A stretch of 64,000 nt of DNA from Candidatus Sulfurimonas baltica (lineage in GTDB: Bacteria > Campylobacterota > Campylobacteria > Campylobacterales > Sulfurimonadaceae), in assembly GCF_015265455.1 (NCBI RefSeq), contig NZ_CP054492.1, forward strand, positions 2,666,001-2,730,000, read 5' to 3'. Positions 30,476-39,175 of the stretch are shown here, in pieces. Under the pieces are notes generated by a model. The model was given only the letters and a program-made list of their open reading frames with translations. It was not told where the DNA came from and ran no database searches. Position numbers and translations under genes: made by a program. Each line of letters begins with the position of its first letter. Position 1 is the first letter of the stretch.

Positions 30476-31582
30476 GTGAAATTAATCAAACTATTTTTAA
30501 CTCTTGCGCTTATTTTTCAAACACTAAGTGCAACTGAGACAACAAACGATGATGCTAAACTCAAAAAGATGATAGGGAGGATGCTTCTTGTCGGATTCCC
30601 AAATGAAAATATTAACGAAAACAGTGAGATAGTAAGACAAATCAAGAGTTATGAACTTGGCGGTGTCATCCTTTTTGACCGTTTTTACAGTGACAGAAAT
30701 AAAACAAAAAACATAAGCTCACCCAAACAACTTCAAGAGCTAACCTCGAAACTAAAATCTTTTTCAACTAAACCGCTTTTAATCTCCGTAGACCAGGAGG
30801 GCGGAAAAGTTGCACGTCTAAAACCGGCTTACGGCTTTAGTGTAACACCATCGGCAAAGCAAATCTCCACTCTACATGTTAAAGAGGCAAAAGCGATATA
30901 TAATGCTCAGGCTCAAATGCTTAAAGAGAGTGGAATTAACTGCGATTTTGCACCTGTTGTTGACTTGGCAGTAAATCCTAAAAATATAGTTATTTACGGA
31001 CTTGAACGCTCTTATGGTAGTGATTCTAAAGAGGTAGTTAAATACGCGAAAATATTTATGGATTCCCTTGATAGTGAGAGTATCTTTAGCGTTTTAAAAC
31101 ATTTCCCCGGTCATGGCTCATCTCTTAGCGATTCACATAAAGGTTTTGTAGATATATCAGATACTTGGAGCGAAATTGAGCTAGAACCCTACATAGAGCT
31201 GATAAAATCTAATGATGTTTCTATGATAATGACAGCACATGTCTTTAACTCACAGCTTGATTCCAAATATCCTGCAACACTCTCATACAAAGTAAATACT
31301 GAACTTCTAAGGGAGAAGCTTGGCTACAAAGGTATTATAATAAGCGATGATTTACAGATGAATGCAATCTCTGAGCACTACTCACTAGAAGAGAGGGTAA
31401 CTTTAGCCATAAACTCTGGAGTTGACATTTTGCTTTTTGGAAACCAGCTTGCTATTCAGGATATTGATGAATTAGTAGAAGTTATTTTAGCCCAAATAAA
31501 AAACGGTGCAATCTCACAAAAGAGAGTTTCAGACTCAAACAAGAGAATTGAAGAGCTTCACAAAAAAAGAAAAAAACTATAA
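30476..31582 (+). CDS. nagZ: Family 3 glycoside hydrolase, NagZ-like beta-N-acetylhexosaminidase
   Basis: Probably removes GlcNAc from 1,6-anhydro-muropeptides or from cell-wall fragments. It starts with GTG and a Sec signal (MKLIKLFLTLALIFQTLSA), so the enzyme is likely periplasmic, unlike cytosolic NagZ of enterobacteria. The family motifs are SVDQEGGKVARL at about residues 103-114, and KHFPGHGSSLSDSHKG at about 208-223 with the general acid/base histidine loop. The nucleophile Asp lies in IISDDLQMNAI. The stop overlaps the start of the symporter gene by one base, beginning the recycling operon. Confidence 0.85.
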   Translation: MKLIKLFLTLALIFQTLSATETTNDDAKLKKMIGRMLLVGFPNENINENSEIVRQIKSYELGGVILFDRFYSDRNKTKNISSPKQLQELTSKLKSFSTKPLLISVDQEGGKVARLKPAYGFSVTPSAKQISTLHVKEAKAIYNAQAQMLKESGINCDFAPVVDLAVNPKNIVIYGLERSYGSDSKEVVKYAKIFMDSLDSESIFSVLKHFPGHGSSLSDSHKGFVDISDTWSEIELEPYIELIKSNDVSMIMTAHVFNSQLDSKYPATLSYKVNTELLREKLGYKGIIISDDLQMNAISEHYSLEERVTLAINSGVDILLFGNQLAIQDIDELVEVILAQIKNGAISQKRVSDSNKRIEELHKKRKKL

Positions 31583-33045
31583 TGCAGAGTGCCTTCTCAA
31601 GCCTTGACTGGCTGGTATTTATCTCTTACTTTCTTCTTCTTGGCGTCACTTCCATAATTTTAAGTAAAACCAAAATAACATCTTCAAGAGAGTACTTTTT
31701 AAGTCCTACTGCAATGCCCATGTTTGCTGTTGCAATCTCAGTTCTTGCAACAAGCCAATCGGCTGCTACATTCTTGGGTGTTCCAGAATTTGCTTATGCT
31801 CACGACTTTACATTTATAGGCTTTTACTTCTCTGCTTTGCTCGCTGTTATTTTTGTAGCATTTGTGCTAATTCCAAAATATTACGAAATGAAGGCAGTGA
31901 CAGTTTATGAGCTATTGCAAAAGCGTTACGGAGAGAGTTCAAAAAAACATGCTGGAGTGATGTTTCTAATTGGTCGAGTATTGGCGAGCGGAGCACGTCT
32001 GTACATTGGAGCACTCGCTATCTCTATGATTCTATTTGGCGATATTATTTTCTTACATGTAGCGATTTCTATTTTAGTTTTAATGCTTGGAGCACTCGCT
32101 TACACCTACTTCGGCGGTGTCCGTTCCGTAATCCTTAGCGATATTATCCAAGCAGTTACTTACGTTGGTGCAGGTGTAGCGGTTTTTGTTTTTCTTTATT
32201 ATTCACTGGAGAACATAGATATATTTGCCACGCTAAAAGAGCACAATAAACTAAACTTTTTAGACACAAGCATTGATGGGAAGTTTAGCCTTATAGGGCT
32301 TTTAAGCGGTTGGTTATTACTAAATATTGCGGCATTCGGACTTGATCAGGATATGACCCAAAGAGTTCTTACATGTAAGGATAAAAATGAGGCTGCTAAA
32401 TCTTTGATTATCTCAATTGCTTTAACCATCCCCATTGTTCTCCTCTTTTTAGGTATAGGCGCACTTCTCTTTCTTTTTTATCTGCAAAGCGATGTTACGC
32501 AGAGTTTTGAGGGTGAGAAAATAACCATTTTTATGTACTATATTTTAAATGAGATGCCTGCGGGTCTGCGAGGTTTGGTTACAGTAGGAGCAATTGCGGC
32601 GGCACTCTCAAGCACTAACTCTGTTCTTGGTGCTATGGCTTCAGTTGCAGTTGAAGATCTCTACAAACCGTGGAAGTTAAAGCAGGGTAAAATTGATGAG
32701 TACCATTTTGTAAAAGCGTCCAGATTAGCGGTACTTCTCTTTGCTCTACTGCTCTCTATAATGGCTATGGTTAGTTACTTTTGGCAACACTACAGTGACC
32801 TCTCTCTCATTAGCTTCGCTCTTGGTGTTATGACTTTTGCATATACTGGTCTTTTAGGCGTCTATTTTTCGGCAATCTTTACCTCTCGCGGAAATGAAAA
32901 AACTGTTCTTTTAGGACTTATAGGGGGATTTGTTTCTGTTTTAGCACTTCAGCCCTACACTTTTGGAATCAGCATCGGCTTCTCATGGCAGATGGTTATT
33001 GGGACTTTGGTTTCATTTTTGATTGTCCAAAGTGCAAAGAGATAA
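31582..33045 (+). CDS. Sodium/solute symporter (SSS family)
   Basis: Inner-membrane transporter of 487 residues with about 13 hydrophobic helices. ATSQSAATFLGVPEFAY near residues 51-67 and GLLSGWLLLNIAAFGLDQDMTQR at about 237-259 are typical of SSS sugar/substrate symporters, as is LSSTNSVLGAMASVAVEDLY. Placed between NagZ-like hydrolase and AnmK, it is a good candidate importer of anhydro-MurNAc or a related wall sugar, replacing AmpG. That substrate is inference from context. Confidence 0.82.
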   Translation: MQSAFSSLDWLVFISYFLLLGVTSIILSKTKITSSREYFLSPTAMPMFAVAISVLATSQSAATFLGVPEFAYAHDFTFIGFYFSALLAVIFVAFVLIPKYYEMKAVTVYELLQKRYGESSKKHAGVMFLIGRVLASGARLYIGALAISMILFGDIIFLHVAISILVLMLGALAYTYFGGVRSVILSDIIQAVTYVGAGVAVFVFLYYSLENIDIFATLKEHNKLNFLDTSIDGKFSLIGLLSGWLLLNIAAFGLDQDMTQRVLTCKDKNEAAKSLIISIALTIPIVLLFLGIGALLFLFYLQSDVTQSFEGEKITIFMYYILNEMPAGLRGLVTVGAIAAALSSTNSVLGAMASVAVEDLYKPWKLKQGKIDEYHFVKASRLAVLLFALLLSIMAMVSYFWQHYSDLSLISFALGVMTFAYTGLLGVYFSAIFTSRGNEKTVLLGLIGGFVSVLALQPYTFGISIGFSWQMVIGTLVSFLIVQSAKR

Positions 33046-33101
33046 AATTATTGATTTTGGATATAATTTAATCTTTTAGAAAAACTCAAAGGTTGTTTAA
33101 A

Positions 33102-34187
33102 ATGAGTGAATTATATATTGGTGTAATGTCTGGAACATCTCTTGATGGTGTTGATGTAGTTTTATGTAAGATAGACTCTAACTCTTGCGAACTTGTATTT
33201 TCATGCGAATACCCCTTTGATGATGATTTAAAAGAGGATATCTTAGGTGCAATAAACACATCTACAACCCTTAAAGCCATAGGCGAGATTGATACCCGTT
33301 TGGGCAAACTATATGCAAACTATATAACCGCTTTTATGGATCACTACAAAATCAGCCAAAAAGATGTCATCGCTATCGGTCTACACGGGCAAACGCTTTG
33401 GCATGAGCCAAATGGCGAGTATCCTTTTTCTATGCAGCTTGGAAATGCCAGCGTTATAACAGCACAAACAGGTGTTAGTGTTGTTAGTGATTTTAGACAA
33501 AAAGATATAGCTCTCGGCGGTCAAGGTGCACCTTTTGCACCCGCCTTTCATCAAGAGATATTTTCCAATATTAACCGCAAAACGGCCGTTTTAAATATTG
33601 GTGGAATGGCAAATATAAGCATTTTAGGTGAGAAGCTTCTAGGGTATGACACTGGGTGCGGGAATGTTCTTTTGGACTACTGGATTTTTTATAACCACGG
33701 TAAAGTATATGACAAAGACGGGGAGTGGGCAGAGTCCGGACATGTAAGCGCAGAGCTACTCGACTCTATGTTAAGTGAGCCATACTTCAAAAAAGAGGCT
33801 CCTAAAAGCTGTGGCCGCGAACTCTTCAATGCAAAATGGCTTGAGAAACATTTAGAAAATTTCCCACTTGTGATTAGTGAAGATGTTCAGGCAACACTTT
33901 TAGAGCTAACCGCACTTACAATAGCTAACGAGGTGAAAAAAACCTCAACAGAGCTACTAATAGTTTGTGGCGGAGGCGCAAGGAACGCTGCACTTATGAA
34001 AAAGCTACATGTAGAACTAAAAGATATTGATGTAATGCTAAGTGACAAATACGGCGTAAGCAGTGAGTTTATGGAAGCGATGGCATTTGCGTGGCTTGCC
34101 TACAAACGTATCCACAAAGAAAAAGTTGAACTCTCTTCAGTTACAGGTGCTTCAAGAGACTCTATTTTGGGTTGTATATATGAATAA
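33102..34187 (+). CDS. anmK: Anhydro-N-acetylmuramic acid kinase
   Basis: Opens 1,6-anhydro-MurNAc and phosphorylates it to MurNAc-6-phosphate. I start at ATG 33102 (MSELYIGVMSGTSLDGVD); three extra codons upstream are possible. The ATP loop GVMSGTSLDGVD at about residues 7-18 and NIGGMANIS plus GYDTGCGNVLLD are hallmarks, as is LIVCGGGARNAALM near the C-terminus. The length is 361 residues. A -10 box TATAAT sits at 33062-33067. The gene overlaps the next by 8 bases. Confidence 0.93.
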   Translation: MSELYIGVMSGTSLDGVDVVLCKIDSNSCELVFSCEYPFDDDLKEDILGAINTSTTLKAIGEIDTRLGKLYANYITAFMDHYKISQKDVIAIGLHGQTLWHEPNGEYPFSMQLGNASVITAQTGVSVVSDFRQKDIALGGQGAPFAPAFHQEIFSNINRKTAVLNIGGMANISILGEKLLGYDTGCGNVLLDYWIFYNHGKVYDKDGEWAESGHVSAELLDSMLSEPYFKKEAPKSCGRELFNAKWLEKHLENFPLVISEDVQATLLELTALTIANEVKKTSTELLIVCGGGARNAALMKKLHVELKDIDVMLSDKYGVSSEFMEAMAFAWLAYKRIHKEKVELSSVTGASRDSILGCIYE

Positions 34188-34627
34188 AATAAAAGAGTGG
34201 CTCTCTACTTCAAAATACAAAAATCATAAGCTTGAGATAGCCTCTGCTGATGCAAGCTTTAGAAAATACTACAGACTTAGTAAAGATAATGAGAGTGTAC
34301 TATTAATGGACTCATCACTTGAAAAAGAGTCATTAAAACCATTTTTAGACGTAACCCAAAGACTTCTACATGTAGGAGTTAACGCACCTGAGATTTTAGA
34401 GCAAAATCTAGAGGATGGGTTTTTGATTATTAAAGATTTTGGAAACACTCACTACTTAAATGTGCTTAACCAAGAGAACTTCAAAACTCTCTACTCAAAT
34501 GCCATTGAGACCATAATAACAATGCAAAAAGCAGATACTTCCGGACTACCGATTTATGACAAAGCTTTTCTACATGTAGAGATGGATTTGATGCAAGATT
34601 GGTACCTGGAAAAACTTCTACATGTAG
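34005..34627. repeat. Cluster of the palindrome CTACATGTAG
   Basis: Four of the ten exact copies found in the window lie here, at 34005, 34366, 34570 and 34618, inside anmK and the amgK-like gene. All are read in frame as Leu-His-Val. The other copies are at 1719, 28051, 28292, 38509, 38668 and 40741. Confidence 0.8.
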
Positions 34628-35118
34628 AGTTAAGCATATCTCAAAAAGAGCTTATTGCAACTACTCTGAATGTAATTTCAAACATTGTGCTTGAACAGCC
34701 CCAAGGGGTGTTTGTACACCGCGATTTTCACTCAAGAAACATAATGATTACGGATGATAATAAAATCGGAGTTATTGATTATCAAGACGCAATGAGCGGT
34801 GCTGTTACTTACGATTTGGTCTCACTTTTAAAAGATTGCTATATAGCTTATAAGAGAGAAGAGATAGAGGGATTGGCGCTGGAGTTTCGCGATAAAAAAA
34901 ATCTCGATGTAGATGACAAAACATTTATAAAATGGTTTGATTTTATGGGTCTGCAAAGACATATAAAAGTGTTAGGAATATTCTCGCGTTTATACTTGCG
35001 TGACTCCAAAGATGGATACCTAAAAGATATTCCACTTACACTTAAGTATGTCATAGAGACGGCAGACAGATACAGTGAGACCAAAGAGTTGGCAGAGTTT
35101 TTAAGGAGTATTGCATGA
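34180..35118 (+). CDS. amgK: AmgK-like N-acetylmuramate 1-kinase (aminoglycoside-phosphotransferase fold)
   Basis: In Pseudomonas AmgK phosphorylates MurNAc or GlcNAc at the anomeric carbon, feeding MurU. The 312-residue protein begins MNKIKEWLSTSKYKNHKLEI at ATG 34180. A longer frame back to 34063 lies inside anmK and is not family-like. The kinase signature is VHRDFHSRNIMI at about residues 182-193 and VIDYQDAMSG at about 203-212. It is followed by the MurU-like gene with a 4-base ATGA overlap, the gene order of known amgK-murU pairs. Confidence 0.82.
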   Translation: MNKIKEWLSTSKYKNHKLEIASADASFRKYYRLSKDNESVLLMDSSLEKESLKPFLDVTQRLLHVGVNAPEILEQNLEDGFLIIKDFGNTHYLNVLNQENFKTLYSNAIETIITMQKADTSGLPIYDKAFLHVEMDLMQDWYLEKLLHVELSISQKELIATTLNVISNIVLEQPQGVFVHRDFHSRNIMITDDNKIGVIDYQDAMSGAVTYDLVSLLKDCYIAYKREEIEGLALEFRDKKNLDVDDKTFIKWFDFMGLQRHIKVLGIFSRLYLRDSKDGYLKDIPLTLKYVIETADRYSETKELAEFLRSIA

Positions 35119-35774
35119 AAGCAATGATATTAGCGGCTGGCCGTGGTGAGAGGATGAGACCCCTTACCGACCACATTCCAAAACCACTACTGGAGATTCA
35201 CGGCAAAGCACTTATTGTCTGGCATATAGAAAAACTCGCTTCTTTGGGGTTTAGTGAAATCATAATAAACATCGCTCACCTTGGCTTTAAGATACCGATG
35301 GCTCTGGGTGACGGCTCAAAATGGGGAGTTAAACTAATCTACTCCAATGAGCAAAAAGAGGGAGCGCTGGAGAGTGCAGGCGGGATTATAAAAGCACTTC
35401 CACTACTTGGAGAAGGTACTTTTTTGGTAGTAAACGGAGATATCTGGTGCGATTATGAGTTTGATTTCAATTTTGATTTGGAAGATGATTTGGCTCATCT
35501 GATTTTAGTTCCAAACCCAAAGCACAATCCAGACGGTGATTTTGTGTTAAAAAACAGAAGAGTTTTCAATGAGGGGGAAGAGAGACTCACGTTCTCAGGA
35601 ATCGGCTACTACAGCCCGGAACTTTTCAAAGGTTTGAAAAGTGAAAAAAAAGCCTTGGCCCCGATATTGCGAGAGGCAATGATTCAAAAAAGAGTTGGCG
35701 GGTCCATTCACAAAAGCAGATGGTACGATATTGGAACACCGCAAAGACTTAACAGTATAAACAACGAGGTTTAA
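35115..35774 (+). CDS. murU: MurU-like N-acetylmuramate-1-phosphate uridylyltransferase
   Basis: Converts MurNAc-1-phosphate to UDP-MurNAc, skipping MurA/MurB. The 219 residues form a sugar-nucleotidyltransferase domain: AMILAAGRGERMRPLTDHIP at the N-terminus with the GxGxRxxPLT loop, then KPLLEIHGKALIVWHIEKL, and VVNGDIWCDYEF with the metal-binding Asp near residue 107. WYDIGTPQRL near the end is typical. Start overlaps the amgK-like stop. Other sugar-1-phosphate substrates are possible, but the gene order favours MurU. Confidence 0.83.
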   Translation: MKAMILAAGRGERMRPLTDHIPKPLLEIHGKALIVWHIEKLASLGFSEIIINIAHLGFKIPMALGDGSKWGVKLIYSNEQKEGALESAGGIIKALPLLGEGTFLVVNGDIWCDYEFDFNFDLEDDLAHLILVPNPKHNPDGDFVLKNRRVFNEGEERLTFSGIGYYSPELFKGLKSEKKALAPILREAMIQKRVGGSIHKSRWYDIGTPQRLNSINNEV

Positions 35775-35847
35775 TACCTAACTCAGACAATGAGAGGTAC
35801 AATGTCTTCAAAAGCAGACATTAAATTTATTATTCAGAGTGTAAACA

Positions 35848-37353
35848 ATGACAATTAAACAAATTATATTTCGCATTGCAATTATTCTACTTATAGTAGA
35901 AGCTATCATAATGCTAGTTCTGGATTTTTTGGCATTAAATTTGGACTGGATAACAGAAGCGATTGTTGATGCCCTATCTTTAACTATATTTGCTACGCCG
36001 ATAATATACAAGTTGGTAATAAAGCCGTTTGTGTTAATGAGAGAAACAGCAGAGAACAGAGTTACTTATTTGGCATATCATGATGAGTTGACATCCCTTG
36101 CAAACAGAACAAAACTTCTGGAGTGGCTCGACCATAGTATAAAAACATCATACGGAAAAAATAACATCTCAATAATATTGTTAGAATTAGACCGCTTTAA
36201 AGATATACAGGACACCTTTGGACATGCGATAGTAGATAATCTTGTTCTAGATGTTGCTGAGAGATTAAGATGCAATGTAAGCGGTGTACATCTATTTGCC
36301 AAAATCGATACCTACATGTTTGCCTTTGTTGTTGAGAACATCCTCTCTGATGATGATATATATCTAAAATCAAAACAGATTATCACACTTGTGCAAACAC
36401 CGATTAGCTGCAAAAACGGTCACGCTTTCAATATAGAGGCGAGTATAGGAATTAGCAGATTTCCAAAAGATGCCTCAAACAAGACCGACCTTCTAAAATA
36501 CGCCTACACTGCCATGAGACAGGCTAAAACAATCAGCAAAGATAAAATAAGTTTTTACACTCAATCTCTTACAGAGATGTCACAAAGACACCTTACGCTT
36601 GAAGAGGACCTCAGACATGCCATTGAGAATAATGAGTTTCACCTCCTCTATCAGCCGAAAATTGATGCGCTCACAAATAAACTCGTTGGCGTTGAAGCGC
36701 TAATACGATGGGAACACCCGAAAAATGGGCTTATCAATCCAGTAGACTTTATCCCACTGGCCGAAGAGACGGGACTCATCATACCTATTGGGGAGTGGGT
36801 TTTACAAGAGGCACTCAAACAACAGGAGATATGGCAAAAAGATGGCAAAGAGCCAATTGTTATGTCCATAAACCTCTCGGGCAGACAATTGCAGATAGAG
36901 CATATTGATCAGATTTTAAGGGTCTTAAACCTGACACCGGTTCCTAAAAAATATATAGATTTTGAAATAACAGAGACATATCTTATGGAGGATGCTCTTT
37001 TGTCGCAAATGCTTCTTGAAAAACTTCACTCCACCGGAGTCTCTTTGTCGATGGATGATTTCGGCACAGGCTACTCCTCTTTGGCTTATCTAAAACGTTT
37101 CAAAGTAAATACCCTTAAAATTGATAGAGCACTTATACAAGACATAGAAGAGGATAAAAATGATTTTGCAATTGCAAAAGCGATTATCGCTATGGGTCAC
37201 ACGCTTGAGATGAAGGTTGTAGCAGAGGGTGTTGAAACTGAAGAGCAGTCAAGAATGCTAAAGCAGATAAGCTGTGACTATATTCAGGGGTTTTATTTCT
37301 CAAGACCTGTTCATCCTTACGCTGTCTACTCAAGCGATAATTACACTTACTAA
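35848..37353 (+). CDS. GGDEF/EAL protein with intact EAL and degenerate GGDEF
   Basis: Membrane-anchored cyclic-di-GMP phosphodiesterase of 501 residues. Two N-terminal helices (about residues 5-55) are followed by a GGDEF domain (about 75-235) whose signature reads DTYMF in the frame AKIDTYMFAFV, so it cannot make c-di-GMP. The EAL domain (about 245-490) keeps VEALIRW, SINLSGRQL, EITETYLM, MDDFGTGYSS, LKIDRALI, VVAEGVET and QGFYFSRP, all catalytic positions. It follows murU after 73 bases and precedes the lytic transglycosylase by 6 bases, so it may be co-transcribed with wall genes. Confidence 0.87.
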   Translation: MTIKQIIFRIAIILLIVEAIIMLVLDFLALNLDWITEAIVDALSLTIFATPIIYKLVIKPFVLMRETAENRVTYLAYHDELTSLANRTKLLEWLDHSIKTSYGKNNISIILLELDRFKDIQDTFGHAIVDNLVLDVAERLRCNVSGVHLFAKIDTYMFAFVVENILSDDDIYLKSKQIITLVQTPISCKNGHAFNIEASIGISRFPKDASNKTDLLKYAYTAMRQAKTISKDKISFYTQSLTEMSQRHLTLEEDLRHAIENNEFHLLYQPKIDALTNKLVGVEALIRWEHPKNGLINPVDFIPLAEETGLIIPIGEWVLQEALKQQEIWQKDGKEPIVMSINLSGRQLQIEHIDQILRVLNLTPVPKKYIDFEITETYLMEDALLSQMLLEKLHSTGVSLSMDDFGTGYSSLAYLKRFKVNTLKIDRALIQDIEEDKNDFAIAKAIIAMGHTLEMKVVAEGVETEEQSRMLKQISCDYIQGFYFSRPVHPYAVYSSDNYTY

Positions 37354-37359
37354 AGGAAC

Positions 37360-38340
37360 ATGTTGTTAAAATCCATACTTATTCTATCTCTGAGCACTCT
37401 TCTTTTTGCTAAATATACAAACTGCGAATTTCAAAATAAAGACTATATAGACATCTGCGAAAAAGTTGTAAAAAACGGTGTTTCTCATGAGTATGCAAAT
37501 AAATTTCTCCTCTCATATTTCAAAACAAAAAAATTCGATGAAGTGAGCTATAAGTATCTACAGCCGAAGTATATCAAGACTCATAAAAAAAATGAAAAAA
37601 AAGCCAACAATGTTTTAGTTAAATATATACCTGACATGATTGAGCATCTCAATATGTACTCAGAAGTTTATGATTATTCGGAAAAAAAGTATGGGGTAAA
37701 TCGTGAGGTTATAGCTGCTATTTTAATAAAAGAGACAAGACTCGGGAAAATAAAGCCGACCCATGATGCGTTTATAGTATTCAACACTTTGGTAGTGCGG
37801 ACAAAGCCAAATACTAGTCGTGAAAAATGGCTCCTAAACATGGGCAAGACAAATATGGCGTCTATTATCATGTACTGCTATAAAAAGGGTGTAACCCCAG
37901 AGAGTTGCAACCTCCCTAGCTCTTACGCCGGAGCTGTAGGAATACCGCAGTTTATGCCAAACAGTTTTATCTATGCAGAGGGGTATAAAAGTAAAGTTGC
38001 TGATTTGACAAATATGGAAGACGCAATAGTCTCTGCAAGTAAATTTTTAAACAATAAAGCTGATTTCTCTAAGCTGATAGAGTGGGATATTATGCCTGAT
38101 ATTGAAGATATAGAATCTCAATGGTATGAGTATGAGTTTAACAACGAAAATGCCTCATTTGTTTATGAGAAAAACACAAAGTCCGGAAAAGTTTATGACT
38201 GCTTCACATGTGGAAAAGATAAGCTGGGATACCTTAAAGAGTATACTAAAAAAATCATGCGCTATAACAACTCATCTAACTATGCCGTTGGCGTAATGCG
38301 CTTGGCCTACGAATCACATAAGGGTCTTAGTAAAGAGTAG
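37360..38340 (+). CDS. MltB-type lytic murein transglycosylase
   Basis: Cleaves glycan strands to give 1,6-anhydro-MurNAc ends, the substrate class of the NagZ/AnmK steps encoded upstream. The 326-residue protein has a signal peptide ending near LFAKY. The catalytic Glu is in AILIKETRLGK at about residues 122-132 and the second family motif SYAGAVGIPQFMPNS at about 187-201. CFTCGKDK in the C-terminal half is a lineage feature of unknown role. AAAGGAAC is the ribosome-binding site. The 3' end overlaps the convergent mutarotase gene by 14 bases. Confidence 0.88.
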   Translation: MLLKSILILSLSTLLFAKYTNCEFQNKDYIDICEKVVKNGVSHEYANKFLLSYFKTKKFDEVSYKYLQPKYIKTHKKNEKKANNVLVKYIPDMIEHLNMYSEVYDYSEKKYGVNREVIAAILIKETRLGKIKPTHDAFIVFNTLVVRTKPNTSREKWLLNMGKTNMASIIMYCYKKGVTPESCNLPSSYAGAVGIPQFMPNSFIYAEGYKSKVADLTNMEDAIVSASKFLNNKADFSKLIEWDIMPDIEDIESQWYEYEFNNENASFVYEKNTKSGKVYDCFTCGKDKLGYLKEYTKKIMRYNNSSNYAVGVMRLAYESHKGLSKE

Positions 38341-39175
38341 CTTTGAGGGTGTGTGACTTATTTGGTTTTATCACTCTTGCATCTTCAAATGCGTTAGCAG
38401 ACTCTATGCAGACCATGTTTTTATAAGCATCATCATTCATGGCGCTCATTCTCTTACATTTATCTATCCACGGGTTCCAAACGACTATAGAGCTAGAGCC
38501 TTCATTCTCTACATGTAGAGTTCTGTTTGTATCTTTTAATATAACTTCATCCGAGACCTCTTGATAAACTCTGTCAACCTCTTGGTTAAAAGTTATATCT
38601 GCGTTTTGAATCTCTCTTTTGTAAGTAAGTGCATCCAAATAAGGCTTTTTATCTAAGCCCTCAATAGCTACATGTAGAATGTCTGAAACTCTGAAATATG
38701 TGTGAAGAGCTTGAGTTATCTCAAAAGGTTTATCATCTATATTTGTTGTTTTCAACTCCATAACAAGTCTATCTGAGATCCTTACATGTAACTCAAGTTC
38801 AAACTTATACGGCCATAGTTTTAAACTCTCTTTTGTATATTGCAGTTTAAATGTAATCTCTGTTGTATTAGCGTCTGCTTCGTTAGTGTTAGTTAGCTTC
38901 CACAAAGCCGTTCTTGCAAAACCATGCTGAGGCAAACTCTTATCTTTGTTTAGCCCAAACCATGGCCAGCAGATTGGAACTCCGCCACGTATGGATTTTG
39001 CCATCTCAAAATCGCTAGTATCACTCAGCCAAAGGAGAGGCTCTTTTGAGTTTTGTTCATAGTGAAAAATGTGCGCTCCCTGAAGTGCAATTTTTGCAAC
39101 TGCAGAAGAGTTTTCAATCTCTATATATTCAAAACCGTTGGATAGTTTTTTATACTCAATCAATGCATTTTCCAT
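38327..39175 (-). CDS. D-hexose-6-phosphate mutarotase-like protein (YeaD family)
   Basis: Aldose-1-epimerase fold, 282 residues. IRGGVPICWPWFGLN at about residues 62-76 and LPQHGFARTALW are YeaD-family motifs. His in GFAR and HTYFRV (about 163-168) and Glu in VCIESANAFED are likely catalytic residues. It overlaps the end of the MFS gene by 16 bases and closes a minus-strand operon. Two copies of CTACATGTAG lie in it (38509, 38668). Confidence 0.82.
   Translation of the reverse strand: MENALIEYKKLSNGFEYIEIENSSAVAKIALQGAHIFHYEQNSKEPLLWLSDTSDFEMAKSIRGGVPICWPWFGLNKDKSLPQHGFARTALWKLTNTNEADANTTEITFKLQYTKESLKLWPYKFELELHVRISDRLVMELKTTNIDDKPFEITQALHTYFRVSDILHVAIEGLDKKPYLDALTYKREIQNADITFNQEVDRVYQEVSDEVILKDTNRTLHVENEGSSSIVVWNPWIDKCKRMSAMNDDAYKNMVCIESANAFEDARVIKPNKSHTLKATLY

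Noticed and set aside
34063-34179. Upstream extension of the amgK-like gene by 39 codons
   Set aside because: It lies inside anmK in another frame and is unlike kinase N-termini; ATG 34180 gives the family start.
35802-35821. Inverted repeat ATGTCT-N8-AGACAT between murU and the GGDEF/EAL gene
   Set aside because: Only 6 bp, no U-run, within chance expectation for AT-rich intergenic DNA.
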